Assembly: GCA_014802105.1 (NCBI GenBank)
Contig: JAAVCX010000027.1
Location: 1 to 64,000 of the forward strand
Direction of reading: 5' to 3'
Origin: Bacteroides sp.
GTDB taxonomy: Bacteria; Bacteroidota; Bacteroidia; Bacteroidales; Muribaculaceae
DNA: 64,000 nt
Both the position numbers and the translations under genes were made by a program. The notes under the pieces were generated by a model, which saw nothing but the letters and a program-made list of their open reading frames with translations, did not search any database and was not told the DNA's origin. Below are positions 43,671-53,419 of this stretch, in pieces (positions within the stretch are counted from its first letter, which is position 1; every line of letters starts with the position of its first letter).

Positions 43671-43917
43671 GGTGTGGAATGTTTAAGTAATATACTCTTA
43701 ATAATTAAATGTCATTAAAATAATTACAACTGCAACCCTTGCAGGACTTTTAACTCTCTATCCGTGACCTTTTTGCGGGGTTGAAATCTTGTCAATTATC
43801 GGTGGCCTTTGTCAGAGCAGGCAACCTCTTTATTGATGGATTTTTCCTCCTGACCAGCCCGGCATACTGAATATTTTCAAGAGTCACTTAGTCGATTTAT
43901 CTGATATGCAGTGTATG

Positions 43918-43974
43918 AAAAATGTCCCCCGACTCCGACCGTTTTACCGGTTTAGAGAGTGCGGGGGACATTTT
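43918..43974 (-). terminator. Terminator-like hairpin between the B12 riboswitch and the operon
   Basis: A 13-bp stem (AAAATGTCCCCCG at 43919-43931 with CGGGGGACATTTT at 43962-43974) is followed on the minus strand by TTTT. It sits about 120 bases after the aptamer and 250 before the first gene. It may be the regulated terminator, or it may end a short attenuated RNA. Confidence 0.7.
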
Positions 43975-44093
43975 CAGTGGGAATGACTCTGTGGCGATGA
44001 ACGCCTGATTTTTCCCATCAAGATGTAGTGTGGATAAAGGAGTCACACTGTCGACCTGTTAGTTCCCGCAGGCTCTTAGAGTGATAGAACATC

Positions 44094-44292
44094 GGAAAGT
44101 TCAGGTCTTCTGACTTGTCTTCGTCCTCGATGGCGTCGGTCTTCTCATCGCTCCTAAGGCGGTAATGACCTTGAGGTTGACGCTTTGAGGTGGCTGGTAG
44201 ACTGTTATCTTTCTGAAACACAGACTGTAACCATGAAGATTTACAGCAGCGGGTACTGTCACGGAATTTCACCGTGGTTCCCTTGGCTTTCC
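44094..44292 (-). ncRNA. Cobalamin riboswitch
   Basis: Minus-strand leader with the hallmarks of the B12 element: GGAAAG at the 5' end pairing with CTTTCC at the 3' end (P1), then AAGGGAACCACGGTGAAATT, then CCGCTGCTGTAA, and the B12 box GTCAGAAGACCTGAA at about 44102-44116. It should switch off the DUF4465-btuG-btuB-btuF-btuC-btuD operon when adenosylcobalamin or a related form is abundant. Whether control is by termination (hairpin at 43918-43974) or translation is not clear. Confidence 0.92.
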
Positions 44293-44298
44293 ATCCGG

Positions 44299-44306
44299 CA
44301 AAATTA
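44299..44306 (-). promoter_or_regulatory. -7 promoter element of the B12 operon
   Basis: Minus-strand TAATTTTG ends seven bases before the first riboswitch stem, so transcription would begin right at the aptamer. The -33 position holds only a weak match. Confidence 0.6.
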
Positions 44307-44403
44307 CACAAAATCTTATAATCCCCATTGTTTCGCGTCACGATTTGATTTTTTTAACAATCAGTAATCATGCGGTAGACACGTTCTCAATCGGAATATA
44401 GCC

Positions 44404-45834
44404 TTATTGTCTCGACAGATAACGGCTGATGGCAGCGGCGGTGTCGCGGCCGGCGGCTATGCAGCGTACTACGAGCGATGCTCCCGAGGCAACGTCTCCG
44501 GCAGCAAAGACCTTGTCGACGCTGGTGGCGTGGGTGAGTGGATCTACCTTGACATTGCCACGGCCATCTTTCTCGACACCGAGTTGCTCGAGCAATCCTT
44601 CGGCCACGGGGTTGGTGAAACCCATGGCCAGGAGCACGAGTTGGGCCTTGATGGTGTCTTTACGTCCGGTGTGTTTCAGGTTCATACGCCCGGTGACGTC
44701 ATCTTTTTCCCACTCTACCTCCTCGACTTCAACCTCCTTGAGATGTCCCTTTGAGTCGGCCACGAAGCGGCGCGTGTCGAGAAGCCACCGGCGGTCACAA
44801 CCCTCCTCATGGCTGCTGGAGGTCTTGAGCACCACGGGCCAGTAGGGCCAGGGGGTGTCGGGATTGTCGCCTACCGGCGGTTTGGGCATGATTTCAATCT
44901 GAGTGACCGAACGGGCTCCCTGGCGGTGGGCTGTGCCGACACAGTCGCTGCCTGTGTCTCCACCACCTATCACGAGCACATCCTTACCCTCGGCACTGAT
45001 GCGCTCGCCGTCGGTGATCTCTATGCCCGCGTTCACCCGGTTCTGCTGTTGCAGAAGTTCAAGTGCAAAGTGTACGCCCGGCAGTTCGCGTCCCTCAACC
45101 TTGAGATCACGTGGCACTTCGGCTCCAATAGCCAGACAGATAGCATCATACTCTTTGAGCAGAGTGTCGGCGGTGATGTCTCTGCCGGCTTTCACTCCAC
45201 ATCTGAACTCGACCCCCTCCTGTTCCATCAGGGCTACACGGCGGTCGATGACGCTCTTATCGAGTTTGAAGTCGGGGATGCCGAGTCGCAACAGGCCTCC
45301 CGGCCATTCGTTTTTCTCAAACACTGTGACACTGTGGCCCGCCTGATTGAGACGGTTGGCCGCGGCCAGTCCGGCAGGGCCCGAGCCTATGACTGCCACT
45401 TTCTTGCCCGACCGACGTGATGGAATACGTGGCGTGACGAGGCCTTCGGCAAAGGCTCGCTCGACAATGGTGAGCTCGTTCTCACGGATGGTCACTGCCT
45501 GATGCTCCTTATTGAGCACACACCCCTTTTCACACAGAGCCGGACACACACGTCCTGTAAACTCGGGGAAGTCGTCGGTCATGCTCAACAGGGTGTAGGC
45601 TCCGGCGATGTCGTCGCGATAGAGGCGGTCTTGCCACTCAGGCTGGCGGTTGCCCAGCGGACAGCTCCAGTGACAGAAGGGCACACCACACTCCATGCAT
45701 CTTGAGGCCTGTTGGCGGCGCTGGGGCGAGTTGAGTCTCACTTCAACTTCGCGATAGTCGGCTACTCTCTCGCCGACGGGACGATAGCCGCCTTCGCGGC
45801 GGTCGATTGACAGAAATGCTTTAGGATTTCCCAT
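44404..45834 (-). CDS. gltD: Glutamate synthase small subunit
   Basis: Protein of 476 residues. N-terminal Fe-S cysteines (CMECGVPFCHWSCPLGN, later GRVCPALCEKGCV), FAD fold (VIGSGPAGLAAANRLNQAGH) and NADPH fold (VIGGGDTGSDCVGTAHRQGA). It passes electrons from NAD(P)H to the large subunit. It lies 34 bases after gltB, in the operon order gltB-gltD. Confidence 0.97.
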   Translation of the reverse strand: MGNPKAFLSIDRREGGYRPVGERVADYREVEVRLNSPQRRQQASRCMECGVPFCHWSCPLGNRQPEWQDRLYRDDIAGAYTLLSMTDDFPEFTGRVCPALCEKGCVLNKEHQAVTIRENELTIVERAFAEGLVTPRIPSRRSGKKVAVIGSGPAGLAAANRLNQAGHSVTVFEKNEWPGGLLRLGIPDFKLDKSVIDRRVALMEQEGVEFRCGVKAGRDITADTLLKEYDAICLAIGAEVPRDLKVEGRELPGVHFALELLQQQNRVNAGIEITDGERISAEGKDVLVIGGGDTGSDCVGTAHRQGARSVTQIEIMPKPPVGDNPDTPWPYWPVVLKTSSSHEEGCDRRWLLDTRRFVADSKGHLKEVEVEEVEWEKDDVTGRMNLKHTGRKDTIKAQLVLLAMGFTNPVAEGLLEQLGVEKDGRGNVKVDPLTHATSVDKVFAAGDVASGASLVVRCIAAGRDTAAAISRYLSRQ

Positions 45835-45868
45835 TTTTATACGTTACTTGGTTGAGGTGAAACATCCT

Positions 45869-48800
45869 CTATACTTTCAGGGCCTGACGGGCGGCGGCCT
45901 TTTCGCGCTTCTCGGCTTCAAGCACTTTCTTATACTCTATCGGTATCACTTTGAGGAATTGAGCCGCATAGTGATCCCAGTTGTCGAGCATGCGGGCGGC
46001 CAGTGGCGAACGGGTGTGTTTATAGTGGGCCGAGATGAGACGATGGAGCTCGCGGTTGTCGGCGAGATCCTCGATGAGCGAGAGCTCTACCATCTCCATA
46101 TTGCAGAAATAGTCGAAGTCGCCTCTGGGATCCCACACGTATGCGATGCCTCCGCTCATGCCGGCGGCAAAATTTCGTCCTGTGGGCCCGAGCACCACGG
46201 TGCGTCCGCCGGTCATATACTCACAGCAATGGTCGCCCACGCCCTCGACTACGGCGGTGGCTCCCGAGTTGCGCACACAGAAGCGTTCGCCGACACGACC
46301 GTTGATATAGATCTCTCCCGAGGTGGCTCCATAGAGCAGGGTGTTACCGGCAATGATATTATCTTCGGGGGCGAAGGTAGATCCGGCTCCAGGCACGATC
46401 ACTATCTTGCCTCCCGAGAGGCCCTTGCCTACATAGTCGTTGGAGTCTCCCTCGAGGCGGAAACTGATGCCGTGGGCCAGGAAGGCTCCGAAGCTCTGAC
46501 CGGCCGAGCCCTTGAAGGTGCAGCGTATGGTATCGTCGGGAAGACCGGCTTCGCCATATTTCTTGGCCACGGTGCCCGAGAGCATCGCTCCGACCGAGCG
46601 GTCGGTATTGCAGATGGGAAATTCCAGTTCGACAGGCATCCCTGAAGTGAGGGCCGGAAAGCATCGCGAGATCATCTCGCGGTCGAGCACCCGGTCAATC
46701 TCGTGGGCCTGGGAGCTGACGTTGGTAATGGCATTGCCGGCAGCCTCGTCGGGCATCCATAGCAGACGGCTCAGATCGAGCCCGGGGGCCAGTGCGCGGC
46801 GTTTGGATTCGTTGACCTGAAGCAGATCGGTGCGTCCGATGGCTTCGTCGAGCGAGCGGAGCCCCAGAGAGGCCATGGTCTCGCGTATGTCGCGGGCCAG
46901 GAAGCGGAAGAAGTTGACCACATATTCCGATCTACCTTTGAAGCGTTCGCGCAGCTCGGCGTTCTGTGTGGCCACTCCGACGGGACACGTGTTGAGGTGA
47001 CACTTGCGCATCATCACACAGCCCAGCACGATCAGGGCACTTGTGGCGAAGCCAAATTCCTCGGCTCCGAGCATAGCCATGATCAGCACGTCGCGACCGG
47101 TCTTGAGCTGACCGTCGGCCTGAAGTTTCACCTGTCCGCGCAGATTGTTGATCACGAGGGTCTGCTGAGTCTCGGCCAGACCTATTTCGACCGGCACGCC
47201 GGCATAGCGTATCGAGCTTGCCGGAGAAGCTCCGGTGCCACCGTCGCTTCCGCTGATGGTGATGAGGTCGCTCTTGGCTTTGGCCACTCCCGCGGCTATA
47301 GTGCCGACGCCGCTTTCCGAGACAAGTTTCACGCTGACCTTGGCCTGAGGATTGACATTCTTGAGGTCAAAGATGAGCTGGGCGAGGTCTTCGATGGAGT
47401 AAATATCGTGGTGGGGCGGGGGCGAAATGAGAGTGAGGCCTGGGATAGAGTGGCGGGTGCGGGCTATGATTTTATCGACCTTGAAGCCTGGCAGCTGTCC
47501 GCCCTCACCGGGCTTGGCGCCTTGGGCTATCTTGATCTGTATCTCGTCGGCATTGACCAGATATTCGGCAGTGACGCCAAAGCGTCCCGAAGCAACCTGC
47601 TTGATTGCCGAGCGGGCCGAGGATCCGTCCTCGCGTGTGGCGAAACGGGCTGCTTCCTCGCCGCCCTCTCCTGTGTTGGAGCGGGCTCCGATCTTATTCA
47701 TGGCCAGAGCGAGTGCCTCGTGGGCTTCGCGGCTGATGGATCCGAACGACATGGCTCCCGTGACAAAGCGGCGCATGATCGACTCTTCGCTCTCCACCTC
47801 CTCGAGCGGCACCGCTACGGCTGGACAGAACTCCAGAAAGTCGCGGATGAATATCGGCGCGGGTTTGTTGTCGACCAGCGAGGTGTATTCCTTGAATTTT
47901 TTCCAAGAGTTGAGACGGGTCGCCAACTGGAGAGTGGCGATTGTCTCGGGGTTCCAGGCATGCTGCTCACCATCCTTGCGGTAGGAGTATTGGCCTATGA
48001 ACGGCAACGGCATCTCGGGGTCAAACTCTTCGCTGTAAGCCTCGGAGTGGGCCGAGACTATGTCGCGTGAGAGAGCCTCAAAACCTATACCGCCGATTTT
48101 GCTGACTGTGTCGCCGAAATATTTCCGGCAGATCTCCTCAGAGAGGCCTATCGCTTCAAAGAGCTGGGCTCCCTTGTAGGAGGTGAGCGTCGAGATGCCC
48201 ATCTTGGACATGACTTTAAGCAGGCCTTTGTCGACAGCTTTGATGAAGTTGCGGCAGGCGGTGGTGAAGTCGAGTTGTATCTCCTTGCGTTTCACCAGAT
48301 CGTCGATCACTGCAAATGCCAGATAGGGATTGATGGCCGAGGCGCCGTAGCCAACCAGCAGAGCGAAGTGCATAACCTCGCGTGCCGAGGCGGTCTCGAT
48401 GACCAGAGCAGTCTGCACTCGTTTTTTCTTCTCGATCAGATGATGGTGGACAGCCGAGGTGGCCAGCAGGGCTGGGATAGGGGCTTTCTCGGCATCCACG
48501 CCTCGGTCAGAGAGTATAACGTAGTTACATCCCTCGTCAACAGCGTTCTCGGCTTCGAGACAGAGTCGCTCCACGGCTTTGCTCAGACCCTCGGCACCCT
48601 CGGCGGCGGGGAATGTCATGGCGAGCTTACGTGTGTTGAAACCCTTGTAGCGCAGGTTGCACAGCAGGTCGAGCTCGCGGTTGGTGATAATGGGTCGCTT
48701 GAGGAGTACCATCTTGCATAGCTCGGGCGAGAAGTGCATCAGCGAGAGATTGACGGCACCTATGTAGCTATCGAGACTCATCACAAGCTCCTCGCGCAAT

Positions 48801-50362
48801 GGGTCGATCGGTGGATTGGTCACCTGAGCGAAATGCTGGCGGAAATAGTTGTAGATGAGCTGGGGTTGCTCGGACAGCACGGCGATAGGGGTATCCTTGC
48901 CCATGGAGTTGACCGGTTCCTTGCCGTCGGTCACCATGGGGGTGATGATCTTCTCCACCTCCTCGCGATTGTAGTAGAAAGCGTGAAGCTGACGGGCAAA
49001 GTCGTCGACCGAGTTGCTGACAGTGCGTCCCGAGGTGATATTGTCGAGATTGATGCGGTTGAGTCCGAGCCAGTCGCGATAGGGGTTTTCGGAGGCCAGA
49101 CGGGCTTTGAGCTCCTCGTCGTGATAGATTTTGCCTTCCTGCATGTCGACCATCATCATCTTGCCGGGGCGCAGGCGTCCCTTTTCCTTGATTTCCGACG
49201 GATCAAAGGGGAGCACGCCGGTCTCGGAGGCAAGCACGACCGTGTCGTTGTCGGTGATCAGATAGCGGGCCGGACGCAGACCGTTGCGGTCAAGCATACC
49301 GCCTGCATAGCGGCCGTCGCTGAAGAGGAGAGCCGCGGGGCCGTCCCAGGCCTCCATGAGGATGGAGTGATATTCATAGAAGGCTTTGAGCTCGGGCGAA
49401 ATGGGGTTTTTGTCGTTGAACGACTCGGGCACGAGCATGGCCAGAGCGTGGGGGAGCGACATGCCCGACATGACGAAAAATTCCAGCACATTGTCAAGCG
49501 AGGCCGAGTCGCTCATGCCGGGCTGGACGATGGGTGTCATGTCGTGGCCCATGAAAACGTCAGAGGTGAGCATCGACTCGCGGGCTTTCATCCACAGGCG
49601 GTTGCCCTGGATGGTATTGATCTCGCCGTTATGGCCCAACATGCGGAACGGCTGAGCCAATGACCAGGTAGGGAATGTGTTGGTCGAGAAGCGCGAATGT
49701 ACCAGAGCCATGGCGGTGGTAAATCGCGGATTCATCAGGTCGGGATAATAATACCGGAGCTGGAGGCTCGAGAGCATACCTTTATATACTATCACGCGCG
49801 AAGAGAGCGACACGATATAAAACTCGCCTGCTCCGGCTATATCGGAGGCGGCGATCTTTTTCTCAACCTCCTTGCGCAACAGATAGAGACGTATCTCTAT
49901 CGGATCGTTGGTCTCCTCGTCGCTGACAAATATCTGCTTGATAGCCGGCTCGGCCGAGCGGGCCACCGATCCGAGCTGCTCGTTGTTGGTGGGTACGTCG
50001 CGCACGGCCATGAGTTTGAGACCCAGTTGCAGAGCTTCGCGCTCGATAATGTCGAGCATCATCTGCTGAGACTCCTCGTCTTTGGGCATGAACACCAGGC
50101 CGGTGCCATAGCGTCCTTTCTCGGGTACGGGTATACCTTGGAGCAGAATGAACTCATGGGGTACCTGTACCATGATGCCGGCTCCGTCGCCGGTCTTGGG
50201 GTCGGCTCCCTCGGCTCCGCGATGAACCATGTGTTCCAACACTTGCAGACCCTGCTCTACAAGCCGGTGACTCTTTATACCTTTGACATTCACGAGAAGA
50301 CCCACACCGCAGGCATCATGCTCGAAGCGGGGATCGTAAAGTCCGCGTCGTTGATTGTACAT
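45869..50362 (-). CDS. gltB: Glutamate synthase large subunit
   Basis: Protein of 1497 residues, usual size. The N-terminal amidotransferase begins after a short propeptide at CGVGLLVNVKG (catalytic Cys18). The central and FMN-binding domains follow, with the 3Fe-4S cysteines in CVMMRKCHLNTCPVGVATQ. The C-terminal domain is a glycine-rich beta-helix (GGRTVVLGPTGRNFAAGMSG). It makes two glutamates from glutamine and 2-oxoglutarate. With gdhA, also in this window, it gives the cell both ammonium-assimilation routes. Confidence 0.98.
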   Translation of the reverse strand: MYNQRRGLYDPRFEHDACGVGLLVNVKGIKSHRLVEQGLQVLEHMVHRGAEGADPKTGDGAGIMVQVPHEFILLQGIPVPEKGRYGTGLVFMPKDEESQQMMLDIIEREALQLGLKLMAVRDVPTNNEQLGSVARSAEPAIKQIFVSDEETNDPIEIRLYLLRKEVEKKIAASDIAGAGEFYIVSLSSRVIVYKGMLSSLQLRYYYPDLMNPRFTTAMALVHSRFSTNTFPTWSLAQPFRMLGHNGEINTIQGNRLWMKARESMLTSDVFMGHDMTPIVQPGMSDSASLDNVLEFFVMSGMSLPHALAMLVPESFNDKNPISPELKAFYEYHSILMEAWDGPAALLFSDGRYAGGMLDRNGLRPARYLITDNDTVVLASETGVLPFDPSEIKEKGRLRPGKMMMVDMQEGKIYHDEELKARLASENPYRDWLGLNRINLDNITSGRTVSNSVDDFARQLHAFYYNREEVEKIITPMVTDGKEPVNSMGKDTPIAVLSEQPQLIYNYFRQHFAQVTNPPIDPLREELVMSLDSYIGAVNLSLMHFSPELCKMVLLKRPIITNRELDLLCNLRYKGFNTRKLAMTFPAAEGAEGLSKAVERLCLEAENAVDEGCNYVILSDRGVDAEKAPIPALLATSAVHHHLIEKKKRVQTALVIETASAREVMHFALLVGYGASAINPYLAFAVIDDLVKRKEIQLDFTTACRNFIKAVDKGLLKVMSKMGISTLTSYKGAQLFEAIGLSEEICRKYFGDTVSKIGGIGFEALSRDIVSAHSEAYSEEFDPEMPLPFIGQYSYRKDGEQHAWNPETIATLQLATRLNSWKKFKEYTSLVDNKPAPIFIRDFLEFCPAVAVPLEEVESEESIMRRFVTGAMSFGSISREAHEALALAMNKIGARSNTGEGGEEAARFATREDGSSARSAIKQVASGRFGVTAEYLVNADEIQIKIAQGAKPGEGGQLPGFKVDKIIARTRHSIPGLTLISPPPHHDIYSIEDLAQLIFDLKNVNPQAKVSVKLVSESGVGTIAAGVAKAKSDLITISGSDGGTGASPASSIRYAGVPVEIGLAETQQTLVINNLRGQVKLQADGQLKTGRDVLIMAMLGAEEFGFATSALIVLGCVMMRKCHLNTCPVGVATQNAELRERFKGRSEYVVNFFRFLARDIRETMASLGLRSLDEAIGRTDLLQVNESKRRALAPGLDLSRLLWMPDEAAGNAITNVSSQAHEIDRVLDREMISRCFPALTSGMPVELEFPICNTDRSVGAMLSGTVAKKYGEAGLPDDTIRCTFKGSAGQSFGAFLAHGISFRLEGDSNDYVGKGLSGGKIVIVPGAGSTFAPEDNIIAGNTLLYGATSGEIYINGRVGERFCVRNSGATAVVEGVGDHCCEYMTGGRTVVLGPTGRNFAAGMSGGIAYVWDPRGDFDYFCNMEMVELSLIEDLADNRELHRLISAHYKHTRSPLAARMLDNWDHYAAQFLKVIPIEYKKVLEAEKREKAAARQALKV

Positions 50363-50516
50363 ATTAAGAATAGTGATAAGTTGCTTGATTGATTATGTGC
50401 TTGGACTCCGGCAGCAGTCGTTTTGGTTCTTGTATTTCCGGCAATAAAGGCTGCTGTAAATAATAGTGGAAACTGTCGGGGAAAAGGAGCTCTTGCTATA
50501 ATTTGTTTTATCGATG

Positions 50517-50548
50517 CAAAAGTAGCATTTTGTAATATATTGTGCAAT
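50517..50548 (-). promoter_or_regulatory. gltB promoter
   Basis: Minus strand: ATTG (50548-50545), 20 bases, then TACTTTTG (50524-50517). The leader would be about 150 bases. In the rest of the gap, 50363-50698, I see no gene or clear terminator for topB. Confidence 0.55.
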
Positions 50549-50698
50549 AATAATTGCAATTTTCTCGCAAAAACGACAAGTCTTTAACATTAATCCATGA
50601 GCCTACTTCGTTTTGTCAGTGAGGAGAGGATTTTGTTTCCAGCAGGCAATGTCTTGGAATGATGTATAGTAATAATAGGATTGTGACATGTCGGCCGC

Positions 50699-52789
50699 TT
50701 ACTCAGCTTTGAAATTGCGGGCTATCGCTTTCTTGAGTTTGGCCGGGGTGAGGTCGGCGGGATAGTCGGCAAAGGGCAGACGCATACCGCATCCCTCGCG
50801 GAAACGGCTGCATCCGTAGGCTGAGTTGCCTTTAAGTATGTGACCGCGGCCACAGAGCGGACACTCCACCTGGTCGAGACGGGTGGTGCGTGTGGCGCGC
50901 GGTTTGTTTGTCGCTCCGGCCGGTGAGTCGGTGGGTTTTCTGGGCGATTTCCGGCTGCCAGAGGTCTCTCCATCAGGTTTGTCGGACTGTGACGCGCCGG
51001 TGATGATCTTGCTTCCCGAGTTGTCGGAGAGCACATTGATCACTATCTGATCCATGAGCACTTTAAGCTCGTCGATAAACTGGGAGGCTTTGTACTCGCC
51101 GCGCTCGATACGTCGCAGCTTATTTTCCCAGAGACCTGTGAGTTTGGCGCTCTTGAGCAGTTCCTCCTGTATGGTGCCGATGAGGTCGATACCGGCCTGG
51201 GTCGGCACTATCGATTTGCGTTGCCGGGCTATGTAGCGTCGCTTGAAGAGGGTCTCGATGATCGAGGCACGTGTCGACGGGCGCCCTATGCCGTTTTCCT
51301 TCATGGCTTCGCGCAGGGCCTCGTCGTCGACAGTCTTGCCGGCGCTTTCCATTGCTCTCAGCAGGGTTCCTTCGGTGTAATGTTTAGGGGGCTGAGTGGT
51401 CTTTTTAGCAAGCGAAGGGGTCTGGGGACCCTGTTCACCGGGGGTAAACGGAGGGAGTATGCGGTCGTCTGAATCGTTGTTATCGCCCCCCTCGCTATCG
51501 GCGGGGGTGTCGGCATAGAGGGCGCGCCATCCCGGATCGGTGATGACTTTGCCCGTAGCTTTAAACGGGCGTCCGTCGACTGTCGAATTGACGGTGGTGG
51601 TGTTGAAACGGCAGTCGGGGTAGAACGCGGCGATAAATCTCAGAGCTATCAGATGATAGAGCTTGCGCTCGTCGCCTATGAGCACCGACGGCGATTGACC
51701 CGTAGGGATTATGGCATGGTGGTCAGTGACCTTGGAGTTGTCAAAGATCTTCTTGCTCTTGGCTATCTTGCCGCTGAGCACCGGTGCCGTCTGGGGTGAG
51801 TAGGGGGTCATGGCCGAGAGTATCTCAGGGATCTTGGCATGAAGATCCTCGCTGAGATAGGTGGTGTCGACACGCGGATATGTGGTGGTCTTTTTCTCGT
51901 AGAGACTCTGTATGAGGCGCAATGTGGTGTCGGCAGTCCATCCCCATTTCTTGTTGGCTTCGACCTGGAGCGAGGTGAGGTCAAAGAGGCGTGGAGCCGA
52001 TTCGCGACCCTGTTTCTGCTGCACGTCTTCGACCTTCATGTCCTTGCCGTTGAGCGACTCAAGTGCTTGCTGAGCCTCTTCGGCCGATGTGAAACGGCCG
52101 GGCGAGGAGAAGAGCACTTCACGATAGGTCGACTTGAGTTCCCAGAAGTCTTCGGGCTTGAAGTTGCTGATCTCGGCTCCACGCTGCACGATGAGAGCCA
52201 GTGTAGGAGTCTGTACACGCCCGATCGACAGCAGATTGCCCGGTGAGGAGTATTTGAGTGAGTAGAGGCGAGTGCTGTTCAGACCGAGTATCCAGTCGCC
52301 GATGGCGCGCGAGAGACCGGCATAATAGAGGTTGTCAAACTTTGACTCGGGTTGCAGTGAGTTGAAGCCCTGACGTATGGCGTCGTCGGTGAGCGAAGAG
52401 ATCCACAGTCGTTTGACGGGACATTTCACTCCGGCTTTCTGCATCACCCAGCGTTGTATGAGTTCTCCCTCCTGCCCGGCATCGCCACAGTTGATCACCT
52501 CGTCGGCCTTGGATATGAGATCGCTGATCACGTTGAACTGTCGTTCGTAGCTCTGCTCGGGGATGAGTTTGATACCAAACTTTTCAGGTATCATCGGCAA
52601 CACTCCGAGGCTCCAGCGCTTCCAACGCTCGGTGTAGTCGGCCGGCTCCTTGAGAGTACACAGATGGCCGAAGGTCCAGGTGACGCAATAGCCCTGACCC
52701 TCGTAATAGCCATCGTGGCGGCCGTCGGCACCCAGAATACGCGCGATGTCTCTGGCTACACTTGGTTTCTCGGTGATGCAGAGTTTCAT
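50699..52789 (-). CDS. topB: DNA topoisomerase III
   Basis: Type IA topoisomerase of 696 residues. The N-terminal Toprim domain (MKLCITEKPSVARDIARILG), the SIGRVQTPTLALIVQRG segment and the active-site Tyr in TTYPRVDTTYLSEDL are intact. A Ser/Pro/Arg-rich linker leads to a C-terminal zinc-ribbon-like cysteine pair set (CPLCGRGHILKGNSAYGC). It resolves single-strand tangles and recombination intermediates. It starts three bases after the stop of the secreted-protein gene upstream. Confidence 0.96.
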   Translation of the reverse strand: MKLCITEKPSVARDIARILGADGRHDGYYEGQGYCVTWTFGHLCTLKEPADYTERWKRWSLGVLPMIPEKFGIKLIPEQSYERQFNVISDLISKADEVINCGDAGQEGELIQRWVMQKAGVKCPVKRLWISSLTDDAIRQGFNSLQPESKFDNLYYAGLSRAIGDWILGLNSTRLYSLKYSSPGNLLSIGRVQTPTLALIVQRGAEISNFKPEDFWELKSTYREVLFSSPGRFTSAEEAQQALESLNGKDMKVEDVQQKQGRESAPRLFDLTSLQVEANKKWGWTADTTLRLIQSLYEKKTTTYPRVDTTYLSEDLHAKIPEILSAMTPYSPQTAPVLSGKIAKSKKIFDNSKVTDHHAIIPTGQSPSVLIGDERKLYHLIALRFIAAFYPDCRFNTTTVNSTVDGRPFKATGKVITDPGWRALYADTPADSEGGDNNDSDDRILPPFTPGEQGPQTPSLAKKTTQPPKHYTEGTLLRAMESAGKTVDDEALREAMKENGIGRPSTRASIIETLFKRRYIARQRKSIVPTQAGIDLIGTIQEELLKSAKLTGLWENKLRRIERGEYKASQFIDELKVLMDQIVINVLSDNSGSKIITGASQSDKPDGETSGSRKSPRKPTDSPAGATNKPRATRTTRLDQVECPLCGRGHILKGNSAYGCSRFREGCGMRLPFADYPADLTPAKLKKAIARNFKAE

Positions 52790-52792
52790 TGA

Positions 52793-53221
52793 TCAGCGTG
52801 CCGATGAGTTTTTTCGGGCCTTGGCCGAGGATTTCTTGATACGGGTGATTGACTTGCCACGGGGAGTGTCGAGCTCCACGGTAGCGGCCGAGAAGTTCTT
52901 GACGGCAGGAAAGTCTATCTCGACAGGTATTGTGCCGTCGTCCTCCCACTGGAAGTAGCGCTTGTAGTCCACGCCGTCGATGTCGTCGGATGTCAGAACC
53001 GATTTGCCCGAAAGCATCACGGCGGCATCGACACGATGGGAGGTGTGGGGACGGCCGATAAGTTTGCCGTAGAGGCGGGTGAGATCAGGTCGGAAGTCTA
53101 TGCTGTCGACCGACAGGGTGAGCACGGCCGAGGGGGTGACGGTCTCGAAAGGTACCACTGTCTTGGCTGCGAGAGCGGGGAGGCTCAGCATCAGAGCTGC
53201 TAATGATGCGATGAGTTTCAT
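52793..53221 (-). CDS. Secreted protein of unknown function
   Basis: Protein of 142 residues with a signal peptide (MKLIASLAALMLSLPALAA) and a strand-rich body (PSAVLTLSVDSIDFRPDLTR) ending in a basic tail (KKSSAKARKNSSAR). No domain recognised. It is transcribed with topB from a strong promoter at 53307-53337, but there is no evident functional link. Confidence 0.75.
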   Translation of the reverse strand: MKLIASLAALMLSLPALAAKTVVPFETVTPSAVLTLSVDSIDFRPDLTRLYGKLIGRPHTSHRVDAAVMLSGKSVLTSDDIDGVDYKRYFQWEDDGTIPVEIDFPAVKNFSAATVELDTPRGKSITRIKKSSAKARKNSSAR

Positions 53222-53306
53222 GACTTCTGTATTGGGGATTAGGATTGGTAGTCGATGGGGCCGGTGCGGAGTGTCGTCACTCGTGTCCGGCCGGCTAAAG
53301 GTTATG

Positions 53307-53337
53307 CAAAGGTAGTCAAAAGTTTTTTCCTTGCAAA
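53307..53337 (-). promoter_or_regulatory. Promoter of the secreted-protein/topB unit
   Basis: Minus strand: TTTG (53337-53334), exactly 19 bases, then TACCTTTG (53314-53307). Both boxes fit the Bacteroidetes consensus. Leader about 80 bases. Confidence 0.75.
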
Positions 53338-53419
53338 GAAAAAGGTCGCTCCCGCCAACGGGTCATCTGAGGATCGGGCGCGGAGGTGAGGACGGCCGGA
53401 GAATTATCGGTCAGTGGGT

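Noticed and set aside
44018-44341. 107-codon minus-strand ORF over the B12 riboswitch
   Set aside because: The sequence is fully explained by riboswitch helices, has no family character and starts inside the promoter.
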